DNA of 64,000 bases from Sphingobacterium sp. B16(2022) (GCF_012030425.1 NZ_JAAUVN010000002.1:1-64000); one strand, 5' to 3'; positions 1 to 7,956 are shown, counted from the stretch's first letter. The notes: generated from the sequence alone by a model not told the origin. Numbers and translations: made by a program.

Positions 1-115
1 ACTAGCCACGAGATGAGACTTCCTTATAGGGCCGTAGTAGACTACTACGTTGATAGGTTGCAGGTGTAAAGGTAGAAATACCATAGCTGAGCAATACTAA
101 TCACCCGAAGCTTTC
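1..115 (+). rRNA. 23S ribosomal RNA, 3' end (partial)
   Basis: The first ~115 bases resemble the terminal domain of bacterial 23S rRNA, including the segment 'cgttgatagg' and the tail 'taatactaatcacccgaagc' that matches the usual 3' end. The gene begins before the window, and the 3' boundary is approximate (about 113-118). It sits about 140 bp upstream of 5S rRNA, as expected for an rrn operon on the + strand. The spacer (116-254) has no tRNA; it holds two copies of the 9-mer AGTATTTAG (182-190 and 196-204). Confidence 0.93.
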
Positions 116-254
116 TCAAGCAACGCAAACACTGTTGTCTTCCTCTTTTAGTTTTTCTTTCAATTGTCTATAGATTACAGGAGTATTTAGTACATAGTAT
201 TTAGAGAAGTCTAACTACTACTATCTAATTACTGCTGATCTAACAAAAACATTT

Positions 255-363
255 TAGGTGCCTATATCGGCGGTGTCTACCTCTTCCCATTCCGAACAGA
301 GAAGTCAAGCCCGCCAGAGCCGATGGTATTGCCGTAACAGGTGGGAGAGTAGGTCGGTGCCTT
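255..363 (+). rRNA. rrf: 5S ribosomal RNA
   Basis: Contains the conserved 5S loop 'cattccgaacagagaagtc' and the 3' strand 'gggagagtaggtcggtgcc'. The outer helix pairs AGGTGCC (256-262) with GGTGCCT (356-362), allowing two G-U pairs, which fixes the ends to within a few bases. It is followed by a T-run and a hairpin terminator. A short open frame across this region (258-443) is not a gene. Confidence 0.95.
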
Positions 364-374
364 TTTTTATACAG

Positions 375-405
375 AAGCCTTTGCTATACAGCAGAGGCTT
401 TTTTG
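375..405 (+). terminator. rrn operon terminator
   Basis: Hairpin AAGCCTTTGC / GCAGAGGCTT with a short loop, followed by a T-run, directly after 5S rRNA. Confidence 0.8.
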
Positions 406-460
406 TGTTTAGACCTTTTTTATCAAGATTATCTTATCTTTAAGAATAATTTTGATCAAT

Positions 461-2002
461 ATGTCACAACCTACTTTTTATAAACTCTTCGCATTATTTA
501 TACCCATATGGTTTTCATATGCTAGTCCAGCTCAGGATGTGAAACATAAGAAGCCGAATATTATTTTTATCTTGTCAGATGATCATACGAATAAAGCAAT
601 CGGTGTATATGGCAATAAATTAGCAAAAACTCCTAATATTGACCGGATCGCTAATGAAGGTGCTTTATTTAATAATTTTTTTGTAACCAATTCTATTTGT
701 GGTCCCAGTCGAGCAGCGCTATTAACGGGTAAATATAGTCATGTGAATGGTTTTATTTCAAATGACAAAAAATTTAATATTAATCAGTTTATTTTCTCCA
801 GATCTTTAGCTGAATCTGGATATCAAACTGCATGGATAGGAAAATGGCATCTGGAAACATTACCTCAGGACGCATTCAGTTATTGGACTATTCTTCCTGA
901 TCAAGGTCATTATTTTAATCCAGATTTTATTACACAGACGAATGATACGGTTAATCATAAAGGTTATGTCACAGATATTATTACAGACCTTTCAAAGGAC
1001 TGGATAGAAAAAAGAGATAAGGATAAACCATTTTTTCTTGTAATTGGTGAGAAAGCCACACATCGCGAGTGGTTGCCTGCATTAGAAGATCTCGGAGCAT
1101 ATGATGATGTTACTTTTCCAGTTCCGTCAACTTTCTACGATACTTATGAGAATAGGAAAGCTGCAGCTCATCAGGATATGAGTATTTCAGGAACAATGAA
1201 ACTGGGCTTTGATCTGAAAGTAAATGTTGATTATGAAACCGACTGGATTTATAGCCGATTGGATAGCGAACAACGTAATGCTTACCGTGCTTATTACGAT
1301 GATCGGATAAGTAAAGAATTCAATGATAGAAAACTAACCGGTAAGAAGCTCGCAGAGTGGAAATTTCAACGTTACATGCGCGATTACTTCTCTACAGCTA
1401 AGGCGTTGGATCGTAATATCGGAAAGATTTTGAATTTCTTGGATGACAATGGTTTGGCTGAAAATACGATTGTTATTTATGGTTCGGACCAAGGGTTTTA
1501 TTTAGGCGAACATGGATGGTTTGATAAGCGCTTCATATATGAAGAATCTTTGAGAACTCCTTTTATGATCCGCTATCCTAGGGTTATCAAAGCGGGTACA
1601 GTCATTGAACAGCCTGTTTTGAATATTGATTGGGCTCCCACATTGTTAGCGATGGCAGATGCTCCTGCTTCAAAAGAAATTCAAGGAAAATCTTTTTTTG
1701 ATCTTTTAAAAAATGATGAAGTATCTTGGCGCGATCGAATTTATTATCATTATTATGAATATCCACAACCTCATCGTGTGATGCCACATTTTGGTATCAG
1801 AACTACAAAGTTTAAGTTGATTCGTTTTTATGGAGAACAAGATTTTTGGGAACTTTACGATCTTGAGAAAGATCCTCAAGAATTGAATAATATTTATAGT
1901 GAGGTTGAAAATAGCGAACTATTAATTGCATTAAAAAAGGATCTGGCAATATCAATTAAAGAATACAAGGATGATCTTGCTGCAGAGATAATGAGTAAAT
2001 AA
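461..2002 (+). CDS. Secreted type I sulfatase (formylglycine-dependent)
   Basis: Predicted 513-aa sulfatase that hydrolyses sulfate esters, probably on a host or algal glycan; the substrate cannot be read from the sequence. An N-terminal hydrophobic stretch (about residues 7-24) looks like a signal peptide, placing it in the periplasm. Asp40-Asp41 in 'FILSDDHTN' fit the metal ligands. Cys80 in 'ICGPSRAALLTG' matches the C-x-P-x-R signature whose Cys is converted to formylglycine, and 'GSDQGFYLGEHGWFDKR' is the second conserved sulfatase segment. The C-terminal 'TKFKLIRFYGEQDFWELYDL' resembles DUF4976. The frame is open from a TTG at 452, but ATG 461 is preferred. A LacI-type regulator lies two genes away. 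No anaerobic sulfatase-maturating enzyme (anSME) is seen; the radical SAM gene at 3719 belongs to another family. Confidence 0.92.
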   Translation: MSQPTFYKLFALFIPIWFSYASPAQDVKHKKPNIIFILSDDHTNKAIGVYGNKLAKTPNIDRIANEGALFNNFFVTNSICGPSRAALLTGKYSHVNGFISNDKKFNINQFIFSRSLAESGYQTAWIGKWHLETLPQDAFSYWTILPDQGHYFNPDFITQTNDTVNHKGYVTDIITDLSKDWIEKRDKDKPFFLVIGEKATHREWLPALEDLGAYDDVTFPVPSTFYDTYENRKAAAHQDMSISGTMKLGFDLKVNVDYETDWIYSRLDSEQRNAYRAYYDDRISKEFNDRKLTGKKLAEWKFQRYMRDYFSTAKALDRNIGKILNFLDDNGLAENTIVIYGSDQGFYLGEHGWFDKRFIYEESLRTPFMIRYPRVIKAGTVIEQPVLNIDWAPTLLAMADAPASKEIQGKSFFDLLKNDEVSWRDRIYYHYYEYPQPHRVMPHFGIRTTKFKLIRFYGEQDFWELYDLEKDPQELNNIYSEVENSELLIALKKDLAISIKEYKDDLAAEIMSK

Positions 2003-2313
2003 AACATCTACCTTTTTTTTGTACTTGTATTGACTTTTTAGGGATATGTATGGTACTTTTAGAATTCCTATATCGGATTTATTTTGCCAAGATTATAACT
2101 ATGACAGCATATATGGCTTTTGCTGGTTGATTAGTTCATCCAATTATTAAGGTTAATCTGATCTCCTATTTAGTTGTAATTTATTATGTCAGATTTATTT
2201 GTTGTATAAACTACTTTATAAACAGGCTGTTATGAGATAAAACAGCTGTAATTTTTATCTATGGACTCTTTTGGTATAGTATTTGGCTATTTTCTGAAAA
2301 GAATAGGTTATTT
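2003..2313. other. Intergenic region without recognised gene
   Basis: A 311-bp AT-rich stretch between the sulfatase and the His-rich lipoprotein gene. No tRNA, riboswitch or credible reading frame was seen. It presumably carries the promoter for the gene at 2314, but no clean TAnnTTTG box stands out, and no strong terminator follows the sulfatase. Confidence 0.5.
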
Positions 2314-2517
2314 ATGAAGGCAAAATTTGCAATTTTTTTGGGAGGGTTAATGTTATTGCTGTCTGTTAGTTCTTGTGTAGGATATTATCATGATCATGGT
2401 CATAGACCTCAACGGGGGCATCATCACGGTCACCATAAGAAAGGACATAATAAAAATTACAAGAAGGGGCATAACAAGCACCATAAAGGTAATGGAAGAA
2501 ATAGAGGTGGACATTAA
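2314..2517 (+). CDS. Small His-rich lipoprotein
   Basis: A 67-aa protein with a hydrophobic signal segment ending in a lipobox-like 'SVSSC' (Cys21), so the mature part is about 47 residues and probably lipid-anchored. The mature chain is almost entirely His, Lys, Gly, Asn and Arg (13 His), with repeated GH[NHK] motifs such as 'GHHHGHHKKGHNKNYKKGHN'. Such tails can bind Ni, Zn or Cu; metal binding here is inference. A second open frame overlaps it at 2390-2614 but lacks a signal and is a by-product of the repetitive codons. It is the last gene before a perfect 16-bp palindromic terminator. Function unknown. Confidence 0.75.
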   Translation: MKAKFAIFLGGLMLLLSVSSCVGYYHDHGHRPQRGHHHGHHKKGHNKNYKKGHNKHHKGNGRNRGGH

Positions 2518-2553
2518 CATAATAAGGGGATATATAATCCCCTTATTATGTTA
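2515..2553. terminator. Perfect 16-bp hairpin, likely bidirectional terminator
   Basis: The arms 2515-2530 and 2538-2553 are perfect reverse complements (arm core 'aataagggga') around a 7-nt loop. The hairpin begins on the stop codon of the His-rich lipoprotein gene and separates it from the convergent LacI-type gene. It lacks a clear T-run. Confidence 0.7.
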
Positions 2554-2578
2554 TGATATAATGATCATTTCTGACTGC

Positions 2579-3604
2579 TTAGATAGATTCTCTAATGGTA
2601 ATCTCTGCATCTAGTTCTATCGTTTCGTAGACAATTTCTCTCTTTTTTAATCGAAATTCTAGGATATGAATCATTTTTTCAAAAGCTAATTTTCCTATTC
2701 TTGTAGCTGGTTGAGAAATGCAGGTCAATGGTGGATTAAAAGAAAAGGCATAATTCGTATTTGAAAATCCAATAAGGGCAATTTCCGATGGAATTTTAAT
2801 TTTTTGTTGTGCTAATAAACCTATTGTACGATTTGTCAATAAGTCTGTAGCAGTAAAAATGGCATCAGGACTTTTATTGTCATTTTTTAATTCTTCTAAT
2901 TTATTTAGGATTTGCTCTTCAACGATTTGAATTTGTGATAGATCGCATCTCAGTAATTTTTTGTCATCAAATGGGATGTTATTTTGTTTTAAGGCCTCCT
3001 GGAAACCTAGAAGTCTTTCATTTGTAACACCATTAGCAACTCCTGTAATGTGCAGTATATTGCTGTAGTTTCTATCAATAAGTTCTTGCGTTGCTTTTTG
3101 TGCCGCTTTTTTATTATCAATTCCTATTTTGAAGGTTTGTAAATTATTATTGATACGATCGAAGATAACAATAGGACAGTTGCTATTATGTAGTTGTTGT
3201 AAATAACTTAAGTTAGCACTATCTGATACAGGGGAAATTAATATACCATCAACGCCTTTAGAATATAGAATATCAATACATTTTTTTTCTACTGCAGGGC
3301 TTTCTCGACTTTGCATAATAATGATATTGTATTTCTGAAAAAGCGAGGACTCTTCTATTCCTTCCAATATTTGTGAAAAGAATGAATTACTGATAGTCGA
3401 AACAATAACTCCTATAATATTGGTTTTACCGGTTTTTAAACTTCTAGCTAATGCATTATATTGGTAATTATGTTTATGGGCATAAGCAATGATCTTCTCT
3501 TTTGTTTCTTTATTTATTTCGTAACTATCGGATAAGGCTTTGGAAATGGTGGGAGCTGATAAGTTTAGCGCTTTTGCGATATCTTTAAGAGTTAATCTTT
3601 TCAT
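2579..3604 (-). CDS. LacI-family transcriptional regulator
   Basis: A 341-aa repressor or activator. Residues 1-60 form the LacI helix-turn-helix and hinge ('LTLKDIAKALNLSAPTISKA', then 'YQYNALARSLKTGKTNIIGV'). The rest is a periplasmic-binding-protein-like effector domain of sugar-sensing type ('GVDGILISPVSD', 'PIVIFDRI', 'DAIFTATDLLTNRTIGLL'). Length is typical of the family. It is convergent with the sulfatase/lipoprotein region and divergent from the radical SAM gene at 3719, with 114 bp between the two starts. By analogy such genes control nearby carbohydrate catabolism, so the sulfatase is a candidate target; this is inference and no operator was identified. Confidence 0.93.
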   Translation of the reverse strand: MKRLTLKDIAKALNLSAPTISKALSDSYEINKETKEKIIAYAHKHNYQYNALARSLKTGKTNIIGVIVSTISNSFFSQILEGIEESSLFQKYNIIIMQSRESPAVEKKCIDILYSKGVDGILISPVSDSANLSYLQQLHNSNCPIVIFDRINNNLQTFKIGIDNKKAAQKATQELIDRNYSNILHITGVANGVTNERLLGFQEALKQNNIPFDDKKLLRCDLSQIQIVEEQILNKLEELKNDNKSPDAIFTATDLLTNRTIGLLAQQKIKIPSEIALIGFSNTNYAFSFNPPLTCISQPATRIGKLAFEKMIHILEFRLKKREIVYETIELDAEITIRESI

Positions 3605-3705
3605 AATTTCCTAATATAACTTATAAAGATACTAAATTGTGTAAAGATTCGATCATTGTAAGGGACATAATGTGTTTCCAATAATTAAATCCTATGAAAT
3701 CTTTC

Positions 3706-3713
3706 TATCTTTG
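3706..3713 (+). promoter_or_regulatory. Promoter -7 box (TATCTTTG) for radical SAM gene
   Basis: A perfect match to the Bacteroidetes -7 consensus TAnnTTTG, ending only 5 nt before the ATG at 3719. Initiation about 7 nt downstream would give a leaderless or nearly leaderless mRNA. Confidence 0.6.
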
Positions 3714-3718
3714 TATTT

Positions 3719-4666
3719 ATGAGTACATTATTAGATATAGGACAAAAGCCATATAATCATTATGGATCTTACTTGAAAAAGAAATATAATGGTCAACGCG
3801 TATATAAAGTCATTGTGGATGGGAATTTTACTTGTCCTAATCGTGATGGAAGTAAGGGGTATGGTGGTTGTTCATATTGTAATGTAGATTCATTTACTCC
3901 CGAATCTGCACGTAAATTGCCTACAATTCGTGAACAGGTGGAAGAAGGTATCAAAAGAGCGCGAGAAGGGTATCGTGCTGATAAATTCATTATCTATTTT
4001 CAACCCAATACGAATACTTATGCCCCTGCACATTTTTTGAAGGCGATGTATGATGAGGCTTTAGCAGTTTGTCCTGAAGATACTGTTGGTCTTTCTGTTG
4101 GAACTAGACCAGATTGTATTGATTTTGAAAAGGTAGCTTTGTTAGAAAGTTATTGTGATCGTTATGATGTTGACCTGGAAATGGGAATGGAATCAATTTA
4201 TGATGAAACTCTGGATAGAATTAATCGTGGTTGTTCTCATGATGAATTACAAAAAGCACTTAAATTAGTTGAAAATAGTCCATTGGAAATATGTGTACAT
4301 ACAATTTTTGGTTTCCCTTGGGAATCGCATGAAATGATGTTAAGATATGCTGATGAAATAAATAAACACCCGCAGATTAAATTTGTGAAGTTACATCATC
4401 TGCATATTGTTGAAGGATCGATCATGGGCGTTCAGTACAAGCGTGAACCTTTTCATGTTTTCTCCATTGATGAATATTGTGACTTTCTAGCAGAATTTAT
4501 TCCACTATTGCGACCGGATATTGTTATTCAACGATTATTTGGGTTGGCAGATCAAGATTTACTGATTGCTCCAAATTGGGGAATGAAGAAATCAGCTATT
4601 CAAACGTACATAGATAAGGCTTTGGAACGTAAAGAGGCCATACAAGGCTCGAAATATATAGGATAA
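3719..4666 (+). CDS. TIGR01212-type (YhcC-like) radical SAM protein
   Basis: A 315-aa radical SAM enzyme. Cys39, Cys51 and Cys54 in 'CPNRDGSKGYGGCSYC' form the characteristic 4Fe-4S cluster motif of the YhcC/TIGR01212 family, which differs from the classical CxxxCxxC. 'LSVGTRPDCIDFEKV' and 'LEMGMESIYDETLDRINRG' are the conserved SAM-binding barrel segments, as in HemN-like proteins. The family's reaction is not settled as far as I know, so no substrate is given. The start is ATG 3719, 5 nt after a TATCTTTG promoter box. The gene is monocistronic and ends in a strong bidirectional terminator. Confidence 0.9.
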   Translation: MSTLLDIGQKPYNHYGSYLKKKYNGQRVYKVIVDGNFTCPNRDGSKGYGGCSYCNVDSFTPESARKLPTIREQVEEGIKRAREGYRADKFIIYFQPNTNTYAPAHFLKAMYDEALAVCPEDTVGLSVGTRPDCIDFEKVALLESYCDRYDVDLEMGMESIYDETLDRINRGCSHDELQKALKLVENSPLEICVHTIFGFPWESHEMMLRYADEINKHPQIKFVKLHHLHIVEGSIMGVQYKREPFHVFSIDEYCDFLAEFIPLLRPDIVIQRLFGLADQDLLIAPNWGMKKSAIQTYIDKALERKEAIQGSKYIG

Positions 4667-4700
4667 AAAAAGGTTGCTATAATTATAGCAACCTTTTTTT
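4665..4700. terminator. Bidirectional terminator
   Basis: A perfect palindrome: A-run, GGTTGCTAT, AATT, ATAGCAACC, T-run. It serves both the radical SAM gene (+) and the convergent MazG-like gene (-), overlapping the stop of each by about two bases. Confidence 0.9.
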
Positions 4701-5169
4701 ATTTTTCTATGATTGATTTTAAATCGGCCGGAGAGTAATTGATCGATTTTAATGTTTTGTTATCTTCTGTTCTGAATACTAAGAATAGACCATCTACTTC
4801 TTTATAGTAACTATCGACACCTTTTGAATTTTTGTAATGTGCTATTGTTGCTTCAGCCTCTTCAATGGATTGACAGGCTTTACTCATGTTTGAACGTTGC
4901 ACTTCTTCGAATAGCTCATTAAATTTGTCTTTTAAACCAAATTCAAGTACAGCACCTGCTAACACATACTGTATATCACATAATGCATCTGCTACTTCTA
5001 CAAGATCATTGTTTTGGATAGCTTCTTCCAACTCTTTTAATTCTTCAGCAATAAGAGATACACGTAATGCACTGCGTTTTTCACTTGGGATTGTTGGTTT
5101 TTCTAATATCGGATGCTGGAAAACTTTATGAAATTCGGCTACGGATGTTAATGTTTTTGGATCAGTCAT
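4699..5169 (-). CDS. MazG-like nucleotide pyrophosphohydrolase
   Basis: A 156-aa all-alpha NTP pyrophosphohydrolase of the MazG/phosphoribosyl-ATP pyrophosphatase superfamily. The Mg-binding pattern is visible as EELKE (residues 42-46) followed by EVADALCD (58-65), the superfamily EExxE...ExxD arrangement. It probably hydrolyses non-canonical or excess nucleoside triphosphates; the exact substrate is unknown. The longest frame begins at TTG 5199; ATG 5169 is chosen because the ten extra residues (HNLVKIKYN) are AU-rich leader-like and a possible promoter (TTTG at 5224-5227, 20-nt spacer, TATATTGC at 5196-5203 on the - strand) overlaps them. It lies downstream of the pseudouridine synthase gene, separated by a terminator. 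Confidence 0.82.
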   Translation of the reverse strand: MTDPKTLTSVAEFHKVFQHPILEKPTIPSEKRSALRVSLIAEELKELEEAIQNNDLVEVADALCDIQYVLAGAVLEFGLKDKFNELFEEVQRSNMSKACQSIEEAEATIAHYKNSKGVDSYYKEVDGLFLVFRTEDNKTLKSINYSPADLKSIIEK

Positions 5170-5228
5170 GTTATATTTTATTTTTACTAAATTATGCAAT
5201 ATAATCTAATTTAAAAATTGAGTCAAAT

Positions 5229-5254
5229 AAAAAAAGCAGCTGTGAAGCTGCTTT
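5229..5254 (-). terminator. Terminator of the pseudouridine synthase gene
   Basis: On the - strand, hairpin AAAGCAGCT / AGCTGCTTT with a 4-nt loop followed by a T-run, 20 bp after the stop codon at 5274. Confidence 0.8.
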
Positions 5255-5273
5255 CTATATAAAGGAGTAAATA

Positions 5274-6902
5274 TTAAATTAAATGTTTCAATTGAACTAG
5301 CTCGCGCTCTTCAATGTATCTCCAACGACCTCTTGGTAAATCCTTTTTAGTCAAGTTAGCATATACAACACGGTCTAGTTTTACTACTTCATATCCTAAC
5401 GATTCAAAAATACGTCTTACGATGCGATTTTTACCACTATGGATCTGAACACCAACTTCTCTTTTACTTCCGCCAGTTACGTAGCTTAAATCATCAGGTT
5501 TTACAAAACCATCTTCCAGTTCAAGACCGAAAACAATTTTATTAAAATCACCTTGTGTTAAGCTTTTATTCAATTCTACGTTGTAGATTTTACTGATGTT
5601 ATTACGAGGGTGCGAAAGTTTTTCAGCTAAATTACCATCGTTTGTCATTAATAATAAACCAGTTGTATTTCTATCTAAACGACCTACTGGATAGATACGT
5701 TCTTTAGTAGCTTTTGAAACTAATTCCATTACTGTGTGACGCTCCTGAGGATCTTCGGTAGTAGTAATGTAATCTTTAGGTTTATTTAATAGGACATAAA
5801 CCATTTTTTCACGTTTCAAACGCTCACCATTATATTTAACGTCGTCTTTAGCTGGATCTACTTTAGCACCTAATTCAGTAACGGCTTCACCATTAACACT
5901 AACAACGCCAGCTGCGATTAATTCATCTGCTTTTCTTCTAGAACATACTCCAGAATTAGCGATATAACGATTTAAACGAATTAGGCCGTCATTTTGAGAA
6001 GATTTTGAACGTTGAGGTCTTTCTGTTGATCTTCTTTCAGTAGAACCCTCTTTACGATCTTCGTCATTATTGAATTTTTTATAAGAAGATTTATATTGTC
6101 TATCTGATTTGTCTCTAGCTGGACGTTTAAAGTCAGTTTGATCACCATCAGATTTTTGAAAAGATTTGCCTTCTTTGTTAAAAGGTTTGTCAAAAGTTCT
6201 TTTTCTGTCGGAGCTATCACCTTCTTTTCTGAAAGGTCTCTCACCGCCAAAAGATCTACCTTCTTTGTTGAAAGGTTTGTCAAAAGTTCTTTTTCTGTCG
6301 GAACTTTCACCTTCTTTTCTGAACGGTCTATCACCACCAAAAGATCTGCCTTCTTTGTTGAAAGGTTTGTCAAAGCTTCTTTTTCTGTCGGAACTTTCGC
6401 CTTCTTTTCTGAAAGGTCTATCACCACCAAAAGATCTGCCTTCTTTGTTGAAAGGTTTGTCAAAGCTTCTTTTTCTGTCGGAGCTATCACCCTCTTTTCT
6501 GAAAGGTCTATCACCACCAAAAGATCTACCTTCTTTGTTAAAAGGTTTGTCAAAGCTTCTTTTTCTGTCGGAGCTATCACCCTCTTTTCTGAAAGGTCTG
6601 TCACCGCCAAAAGATTTACCTTCTTTATTGAAGGGTTTGTCAAAGCTTCTTTTTCTATCGGAGTTTTCGCCATCAAATTTTTTGAAAGGTCTATCACCTC
6701 CAAAAGATTTTTTGTCGTTATTATATGGTCTGTCTGTGTTATCTTTATTGCCGAATGATGAACTTCTCGGTCTTTTGTTTTCTTTGAAATTAGAGGATCT
6801 ATCATCCTTTGAACGATCGCCTCTTGGTTTGAAGTTTTCTGAGGTACTTCTTGAGTTTTTGGACTTGTCATCACGACTGTTCCTTTTATTGCTGAATGGC
6901 AT
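5274..6902 (-). CDS. rluB: RsuA/RluB-family rRNA pseudouridine synthase with repetitive disordered N-terminal extension
   Basis: A 542-aa protein. The C-terminal ~245 residues are a complete RluB-type enzyme: S4 RNA-binding domain ('RLNRYIANSGVCSRRKADEL'), then the pseudouridine synthase core with catalytic Asp in 'GRLDRNTTGLLLMTNDG' and the conserved 'GKNRIVRRIFESLGYEV'. RluB acts on 23S rRNA helix 89 (U2605 in E. coli); the exact site here is inferred. The N-terminal ~300 residues are low-complexity, rich in Arg, Lys, Asp, Ser, Phe and Gly, with six ~30-residue repeats (6168-6710). The frame opens at TTG 6932, but that codon overlaps a TAAATTTG promoter box, so ATG 6902 is the start. Family members are normally ~240-300 aa, so the tail roughly doubles the length. 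RluE or RluF specificity cannot be excluded. Confidence 0.9.
   Translation of the reverse strand: MPFSNKRNSRDDKSKNSRSTSENFKPRGDRSKDDRSSNFKENKRPRSSSFGNKDNTDRPYNNDKKSFGGDRPFKKFDGENSDRKRSFDKPFNKEGKSFGGDRPFRKEGDSSDRKRSFDKPFNKEGRSFGGDRPFRKEGDSSDRKRSFDKPFNKEGRSFGGDRPFRKEGESSDRKRSFDKPFNKEGRSFGGDRPFRKEGESSDRKRTFDKPFNKEGRSFGGERPFRKEGDSSDRKRTFDKPFNKEGKSFQKSDGDQTDFKRPARDKSDRQYKSSYKKFNNDEDRKEGSTERRSTERPQRSKSSQNDGLIRLNRYIANSGVCSRRKADELIAAGVVSVNGEAVTELGAKVDPAKDDVKYNGERLKREKMVYVLLNKPKDYITTTEDPQERHTVMELVSKATKERIYPVGRLDRNTTGLLLMTNDGNLAEKLSHPRNNISKIYNVELNKSLTQGDFNKIVFGLELEDGFVKPDDLSYVTGGSKREVGVQIHSGKNRIVRRIFESLGYEVVKLDRVVYANLTKKDLPRGRWRYIEERELVQLKHLI
6168..6710 (-). repeat. Six tandem 90-bp repeats encoding a 30-aa disordered motif
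   Basis: In-frame tandem array inside the pseudouridine synthase gene. Five copies are 90 bp and the one nearest the N terminus is about 93 bp and divergent. The unit reads [KR]SFGGDRPFRKEG[DE]SSD then RKR[ST]FDKPFNKEG. Substitutions are mostly conservative (D/E, S/T, K/R). Because 90 is a multiple of three, frames on both strands stay open across the array and give false long ORFs. Confidence 0.92.
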
Positions 6903-6929
6903 CTTATTACTATAAAATAATGTGAACGG

Positions 6930-6937
6930 CAAATTTA
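6930..6937 (-). promoter_or_regulatory. Promoter -7 box (TAAATTTG) for the pseudouridine synthase gene
   Basis: - strand match to TAnnTTTG, 27 nt upstream of ATG 6902. It overlaps the alternative TTG at 6932 and so argues against that start. No convincing -33 element was seen. Confidence 0.5.
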
Positions 6938-7046
6938 CCCATAATTTTCTTTTTTTCTAGAAATAAATTTAATTTTTTTTTTGAGGGATGAAAAGTTACA
7001 AAAAAATCAAGCTTGAAACATGTTTAAACCTTGAAAAGGTTAAGTG

Positions 7047-7078
7047 TTTGTTTTTTAAGTAAATAGTCTTTATCTTTG
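7047..7078 (+). promoter_or_regulatory. Promoter: TTTG, 20-nt spacer, TATCTTTG
   Basis: TTTG at 7047-7050 and TATCTTTG at 7071-7078 match the Bacteroidetes -33/-7 pair with 20-nt spacing. It drives the lytic transglycosylase gene with a leader of roughly 60 nt. Confidence 0.7.
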
Positions 7079-7148
7079 TAGCCTTGAATTTGTACCAAGC
7101 TATTTTTTGATCGATTTTATCGTGGATAGGGTAGCATTAAGGGAGTGA

Positions 7149-7955
7149 ATGTTTAGAAAAAAAGTATTATGTTGTAGTCTGATTTTGTCGGCGTTAGTGT
7201 TGTCAAAATTGTACTCAAACCCAAACACAATTGCTGCAGGTGATGATAAGATCATTACTGTGAAAGCGCCAAGTAATCTTTCTAATGGGGAAGATGAAAA
7301 GGAGAAAAATGAAAATAATGATAATAATCATTATTTGAGTTCGTTGACATTTGCCAATGATACGTTGCCGATAAATCGGCCACATGTTGAAAGCAAGTTG
7401 TTGCGATATTTTAAAAACTTCTCTTTCAAAAAGAGAGGCTCTTACAGTCTACATAAAAAAGCAGAGGCCTATCTGCCGCAGATTGAGAAGATTTTAGCAT
7501 CCTACGGTATTCCTGAAGACTTTAAGTACGTTCCATTGGTAGAAAGTGGATTGGATCGAGGAGTCGTTTCTTCTAAAGGGGCTGGTGGCTACTGGCAGTT
7601 TATGCCTGCAACTGCTAGACTTTATGGATTGAAAGTGAATGGAAATGTTGATGAGAGACGAGATTTGACGAAGTCTACTCATGCCGCCGCTAAGTACATT
7701 AAATCACTTTATAAGCAGTTTGGAAACTGGACTCTTGTAGCTGCTGCTTATAATGTAGGTGGAGGAAGTTTAAAGGGTTCTATTAGACGCCAGAAAGAGG
7801 ATAGTTATTACAATTTAAAGTTGAATAATGAAACTGGTTCTTATGTCTATAAGTTGATTTCGATGAAAGAGATTATCGAGAATCCTGAAAAACATGGTTA
7901 TACGCGCTATGCGAACCGATCGGATCAGAAAGATCCAAATGAGAATATGTTATAA
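7149..7955 (+). CDS. Lytic transglycosylase (SLT domain)
   Basis: A 268-aa exported peptidoglycan lytic transglycosylase that cleaves the MurNAc-GlcNAc bond with 1,6-anhydroMurNAc formation. A hydrophobic N-terminal segment (about residues 8-22) is the export signal. The SLT domain covers about 105-225: 'YVPLVESGLDRG' carries the catalytic Glu132, followed by 'SKGAGGYWQFMPATARLYGL' and 'AAYNVGGGSLKGSI', the family's conserved blocks. A low-complexity Asp/Glu/Asn linker lies at about 47-62. It lacks a LysM domain, so it resembles a short MltD-like enzyme. It is monocistronic, with its own promoter and a strong terminator shared with the convergent lolA gene. Confidence 0.92.
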   Translation: MFRKKVLCCSLILSALVLSKLYSNPNTIAAGDDKIITVKAPSNLSNGEDEKEKNENNDNNHYLSSLTFANDTLPINRPHVESKLLRYFKNFSFKKRGSYSLHKKAEAYLPQIEKILASYGIPEDFKYVPLVESGLDRGVVSSKGAGGYWQFMPATARLYGLKVNGNVDERRDLTKSTHAAAKYIKSLYKQFGNWTLVAAAYNVGGGSLKGSIRRQKEDSYYNLKLNNETGSYVYKLISMKEIIENPEKHGYTRYANRSDQKDPNENML

Positions 7956-7956
7956 G

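Noticed and set aside
116..254. tRNA in the 23S-5S spacer
   Set aside because: No cloverleaf or anticodon stem found; only short AT-rich direct repeats.
258..443. 61-aa open frame overlapping the 5S rRNA gene
   Set aside because: It lies inside a clear 5S rRNA and its terminator, with no independent support.
2390..2614. 74-aa frame overlapping the His-rich lipoprotein
   Set aside because: No signal or motif, runs through the terminator and into the convergent gene; the other frame has a lipobox.
6168..6710. CRISPR-like array
   Set aside because: The repeats are directly adjacent 90-bp coding units without unique spacers, and no cas genes are nearby.
6138..6915. Long + strand frames (206 and 249 aa) and an alternative - strand frame (5981-6874, 297 aa) across the 90-bp repeats
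   Set aside because: They arise because the 90-bp unit is a multiple of three and stays open in several frames; the proteins are low-complexity shadows of the pseudouridine synthase tail.
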